Of a stretch of DNA of 64,000 bases, positions 60,195-64,000 are shown in pieces. The stretch's first letter is position 1. Every line of letters begins with the position of its first letter. The notes under the pieces were generated by a model, which had not been told where the DNA came from, did not search any database, and saw only the letters and a list, made by a program, of their open reading frames with translations. The translations under genes were made by a program, and so were the position numbers. The stretch comes from Xylocopa sonorina (Eukaryota; Arthropoda; Insecta; Hymenoptera; Apidae): NCBI RefSeq assembly GCF_050948175.1, contig NW_027490112.1, forward strand, positions 1,674,001 through 1,738,000, given 5' to 3'.

Positions 60195-61760
60195 CTTAGA
60201 ACGGGATATTGTATCTCATATCTATGTTTCATGATATGATATAATATTCATTGCGAAGTGTTATGCATTCCTCGTCTACACTTCAAATGAATGTAAATGC
60301 GACACTTCCTTGCTAGGAAATAGTGTCTGGAGATGTCTAGGTATCGTAGCGATAGAGTTCTAATGCTTCATAAAACGCGATATCGCATCTCATATCTATG
60401 TTTCATGATAAGATATAATATTCATTGCGAAGTGTTATGCATTCCTCGTATACGATTCAAATGAGTGTAAATGCGACACTTCCTCGCTAGGAAATAGCGC
60501 TTGCAGATGTCTACGTATCGCAGCAATAGAGTTCTTATGATTCTTAAAACGCGATATCGCATCTCACTTCTATGTTTTATGGTTGGATATAATATGATTT
60601 GCGAAGTGTTATGTATTCCTCGTCTACACTTCAATTGAATGTAAATGCGACACTTCCTTGCTAGGAAATAGCGTCTGCAGATGTCTAGGTATCGTAGCAA
60701 TAGATTTCTAATGCTTCTTAAAACGCGATATCGCATCTCATTTCTATGTTTCATGGTAAGATATAATATGATTTGCGAAGTGTCATGTATTCATCGTCTA
60801 CACTTCAAGTGAATGTAAATGCGACACTTCCTTGCCAGGAAATAGCGTCTGCAGATGTCTAGGTATCGTAGCAATAGAGTTCAAATGCTTCTTAAAACGA
60901 GATATTGCATCTCATATCTATGTTTCATGATAAGATGTAATATTCATTGCGAAGTGTTATGCTTTCCTCGTATACGATTCAAAAGAGTGTAAATGCGACA
61001 CTTCCTTGCAAGGAAATAGTGTTTGCAGATGTCTAGGTATCGTAGCAATAGGGTTCAAATGCTTCTTAAAACGAGATATTGCATCTCATTTCTATGTTTC
61101 ATGATAAGATATGTTATTCATTGCGAAGTGTTATGCATTCCTCGTCTACGATTCAAATGAATGTAAATGCGACACTTCCTTGCAAGGAAATAGCGTTTGC
61201 AGATGTCTACCTATCGTAGCAATAGAGCTCAAATGCTTCTTAAAACGAGATATTGCATCTCATATCTATGTTTCATGATAAGATATAATATTCATTGCGA
61301 ATTGTTATGCATTCCTCGTCTACGATTCAAATGAATGTAAATGCGACACTTCCTTGCATGGAAATAGCCTCTGCAGATGTCTAGGTATCGTAGCGATAGA
61401 GTTCTAATGCTTCTTTAAACGCGATATCGCATCTCATTTCTATGTTTCATGGTAAGATATAATATGATTTGCGAAGTGTTATGTATTCCTCGTCTACACT
61501 TCATATGAATGTAAATGCGACACTTCCTTGCAAGGAAATAGCGTTTGCAGATGTCTACGTATCGAAGCAATAGAGTTCTAATGCTTCTTTAAAAGCGATA
61601 TCGAATCTCATTTCTATGTTTCATGGTAAGATATAACATGATTTGCGATGTGTTATGTATTCCTCGTCTACACTTCAAATGAATGTAAATGCGACAATTC
61701 CTTGCAAGGAAATAGCGTTTGCAGATGTCTACGTATCGAAGCAATAGAGTTCAAATGCTT
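60195..61760. repeat. 9-monomer block, copy 1 of a 1,566-bp tandem duplication
   Basis: Markers GTGTCTGGAGATGTC (60.32 and 61.89 kb), TATGTTTTATGGTTGGATAT (60.57 and 62.14 kb), TATGCTTTCCTCG (60.96 and 62.52 kb) and AGATATGTTATTC (61.11 and 62.68 kb) are each 1,566 bp apart. Confidence 0.88.
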
Positions 61761-63326
61761 CATAAAACGAGATATTGCATCTCATATCTATGTTTCATGA
61801 TAAGATATAATATTCATTGCGAAGTGTTATGCATTCCTCGTCTACACTTCAAATGAATGTAAATGCGACACTTCCTTGCTAGGAAATAGTGTCTGGAGAT
61901 GTCTAGGTATCGTAGCGATAGAGTTCTAATGCTTCATAAAACGCGATATCGCATCTCATATCTATGTTTCATGATAAGATATAATATTCACTGCGAAGTG
62001 TTATGCATTCCTCGTATACGATTCAAATGAGTGTAAATGCGACACTTCCTCGCTAGGAAATAGCGCTTGCAGATGTCTACGTATCGCAGCAATAGAGTTC
62101 TTATGATTCTTAAAACGCGATATCGCATCTCACTTCTATGTTTTATGGTTGGATATAATATGATTTGCGAAGTGTTATGTATTCCTCGTCTACACTTCAA
62201 ATGAATGTAAATGCGACACTTCCTTGCTAGGAAATAGCGTCTGCAGATGTCTAGGTATCGTAGCAATAGATTTCTAATGCTTCTTAAAACGCGATATCGC
62301 ATCTCATTTCTATGTTTCATGGTAAGATATAATATGATTTGCGAAGTGTCATGTATTCATCGTCTACACTTCAAGTGAATGTAAATGCGACACTTCCTTG
62401 CCAGGAAATAGCGTCTGCAGATGTCTAGGTATCGTAGCAATAGAGTTCAAATGCTTCTTAAAACGAGATATTGCATCTCATATCTATGTTTCATGATAAG
62501 ATGTAATATTCATTGCGAAGTGTTATGCTTTCCTCGTATACGATTCAAAAGAGTGTAAATGCGACACTTCCTTGCAAGGAAATAGTGTTTGCAGATGTCT
62601 AGGTATCGTAGCAATAGAGTTCAAATGCTTCTTAAAACGAGATATTGCATCTCATTTCTATGTTTCATGATAAGATATGTTATTCATTGCGAAGTGTTAT
62701 GCATTCCTCGTCTACGATTCAAATGAATGTAAATGCGACACTTCCTTGCAAGGAAATAGCGTTTGCAGATGTCTACCTATCGTAGCAATAGAGCTCAAAT
62801 GCTTCTTAAAACGAGATATTGCATCTCATATCTATGTTTCATGATAAGATATAATATTCATTGCGAATTGTTATGCATTCCTCGTCTACGATTCAAATGA
62901 ATGTAAATGCGACACTTCCTTGCATGGAAATAGCGTCTGCAGATGTCTAGGTATCGTAGCGATAGAGTTCTAATGCTTCTTTAAACGCGATATCGCATCT
63001 CATTTCTATGTTTCATGGTAAGATATAATATGATTTGCGAAGTGTTATGTATTCCTCGTCTACACTTCATATGAATGTAAATGCGACACTTCCTTGCAAG
63101 GAAATAGCGTTTGCAGATGTCTACGTATCGAAGCAATAGAGTTCTAATGCTTCTTTAAAAGCGATATCGAATCTCATTTCTATGTTTCATGGTAAGATAT
63201 AACATGATTTGCGATGTGTTATGTATTCCTCGTCTACACTTCAAATGAATGTAAATGCGACAATTCCTTGCAAGGAAATAGCGTTTGCAGATGTCTACGT
63301 ATCGAAGCAATAGAGTTCAAATGCTT
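61761..63326. repeat. 9-monomer block, copy 2 of the 1,566-bp tandem duplication
   Basis: Direct partner of the preceding block; the two diverge just after 61.76 and 63.33 kb (GCTTCATAAAACG against GCTTCTTAAAACG). Part of the same order also occurs near 53.8-54.7 kb. Confidence 0.87.
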
Positions 63327-64000
63327 CTTAAAACGAGATATTGCATCCCATATCTATGTTTCATGATAAGATATAATATTCATTGCAAAGTGTTATGCAT
63401 TCCTCGTCTACGATTCAAATGAATGTAAATGCGACACTTCCTTGCAAGGAAATAGTGTTTGCAGATGTCTACGTATCGTAGCAATAGTGTTCTTATGATT
63501 CTTAAAACGCGATATCGCATCACATTTCTATGTTTCATGGTAAGATATAATATGATTTGCGACGTGTCATGTATTCCTCGCCTACACTTCAAATGAATGT
63601 AAATGCGACACTTCCTTGCAAGGAAATAGCGTTTGCAGATGTCTACGTATCGTAGCAATAGAGTTCATATGATTCTTAAAACTTGATATCGCATCTCATT
63701 TCTATGTTTCATGGTAAGATATAATATGATTTGCGAAGTGTTATGTATTCCTCGTCTACACTTCAAATGAATGTAAATGCGACACTTCCTTGCTAGGAAA
63801 TAGTGTCTGGAGATGTCTAGGTATCGTAGCGATGGTGTTCTAATGCTTCTTAAAACGCGATATAGCATCACATTTCTATGTTTCATGGAAAGATATAATA
63901 TGATTTGTGAAGTGTTATGTATTCCTCGTCTACACTTCATACGAATGTAAATGCGACACTTCCTTGCAAGGAAATAGCGTCTCCAGATGTCTTGGTGTCG

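Larger units (their letters stand above)
46448..64000. repeat. 174-bp satellite array, right domain (about 101 monomers)
   Basis: Same monomer, but class A and class B often alternate, giving a 348-bp dimer, clearest at 57.6-59.5 kb. Class B here has CATGATAAGATATAATATTC and TACGATTCAAATGA; some units have CGTATACGATTCAAATGAGT. Indel variants include GTAAATACACTTCC (a 3-nt loss) at 48.13, 56.65 and 57.34 kb. No non-satellite sequence is seen and the array runs off the right edge. Confidence 0.97.

Noticed and set aside
2255..64000. CENP-B-box-like site in the monomer
   Set aside because: The usual core needs TTCG followed by CGGG at fixed spacing; the common monomer has no CGGG, so I do not claim it.

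Overview
The window is eukaryotic heterochromatin. About 59 of the 64 kb is one tandem satellite with a 174-bp monomer (roughly 339 copies). The remaining 5 kb is made of three copies of one Ty3/gypsy-type LTR retrotransposon family inserted into the satellite. No host gene, tRNA, rRNA or CRISPR array is visible. The errantivirus/gypsy-like integrase tail, the 4-bp target duplications and the absence of CpG depletion (9 CpG per monomer against about 5.7 expected from its base composition) suggest an insect. A hymenopteran is possible, but species and chromosome position cannot be read from the window. A monomer close to nucleosome length, with several dyad symmetries, layered higher-order repeats and nested LTR elements, is the usual architecture of a centromere or pericentromere. 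That placement is inference.

Layout: 1-756 is the 3' end of a retrotransposon internal region (integrase C-terminus, then a long hydrophilic Pol tail) ending in a polypurine tract. 757-2254 is its 3' LTR. 2255-15265 is satellite (about 75 monomers). 15266-16547 is a solo LTR on the + strand with target duplication CGTA. 16548-44916 is satellite (about 163 monomers). 44917-46447 is a solo LTR on the - strand with target duplication GTTC. 46448-64000 is satellite (about 101 monomers).

The satellite has two main monomer classes. Class A carries GCGATATCGC and ATGATTTGCG; class B carries CGAGATATTGC, CATGATAAG and ATATTCATTGCG. A rarer third class lies near 43.9-44.7 kb. The classes are combined into higher-order units that differ between domains: 522-bp trimers and a roughly 4.4-kb duplication on the left; 870-bp pentamers and a 7,828-bp duplication in the middle; 348-bp A-B dimers, a 2.78/2.61-kb block, a 1,566-bp block and an 8,522-bp duplication on the right. 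Because 174 is 58 x 3, one minus-strand frame stays open through every class A monomer and is closed by a TGA in class B. This produces long repetitive ORFs that I do not regard as genes.

The most novel signal is in the LTRs. (1) The Pol reading frame runs through the polypurine tract and about 88 codons into U3, and the same frame with the same motifs is kept in all three diverged LTRs, including one with an internal deletion. (2) A second ORF of about 91-109 codons lies wholly inside the LTR, in the same place in all three copies, with conserved N- and C-terminal blocks. It is followed 22-29 nt later by a candidate splice donor. (3) A GC-rich hairpin, a roughly 40-nt block and a 19-nt direct repeat at 89-nt spacing are also kept between copies. 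I recognise no published description of an LTR with protein coding at both ends like this, but no database search was possible.
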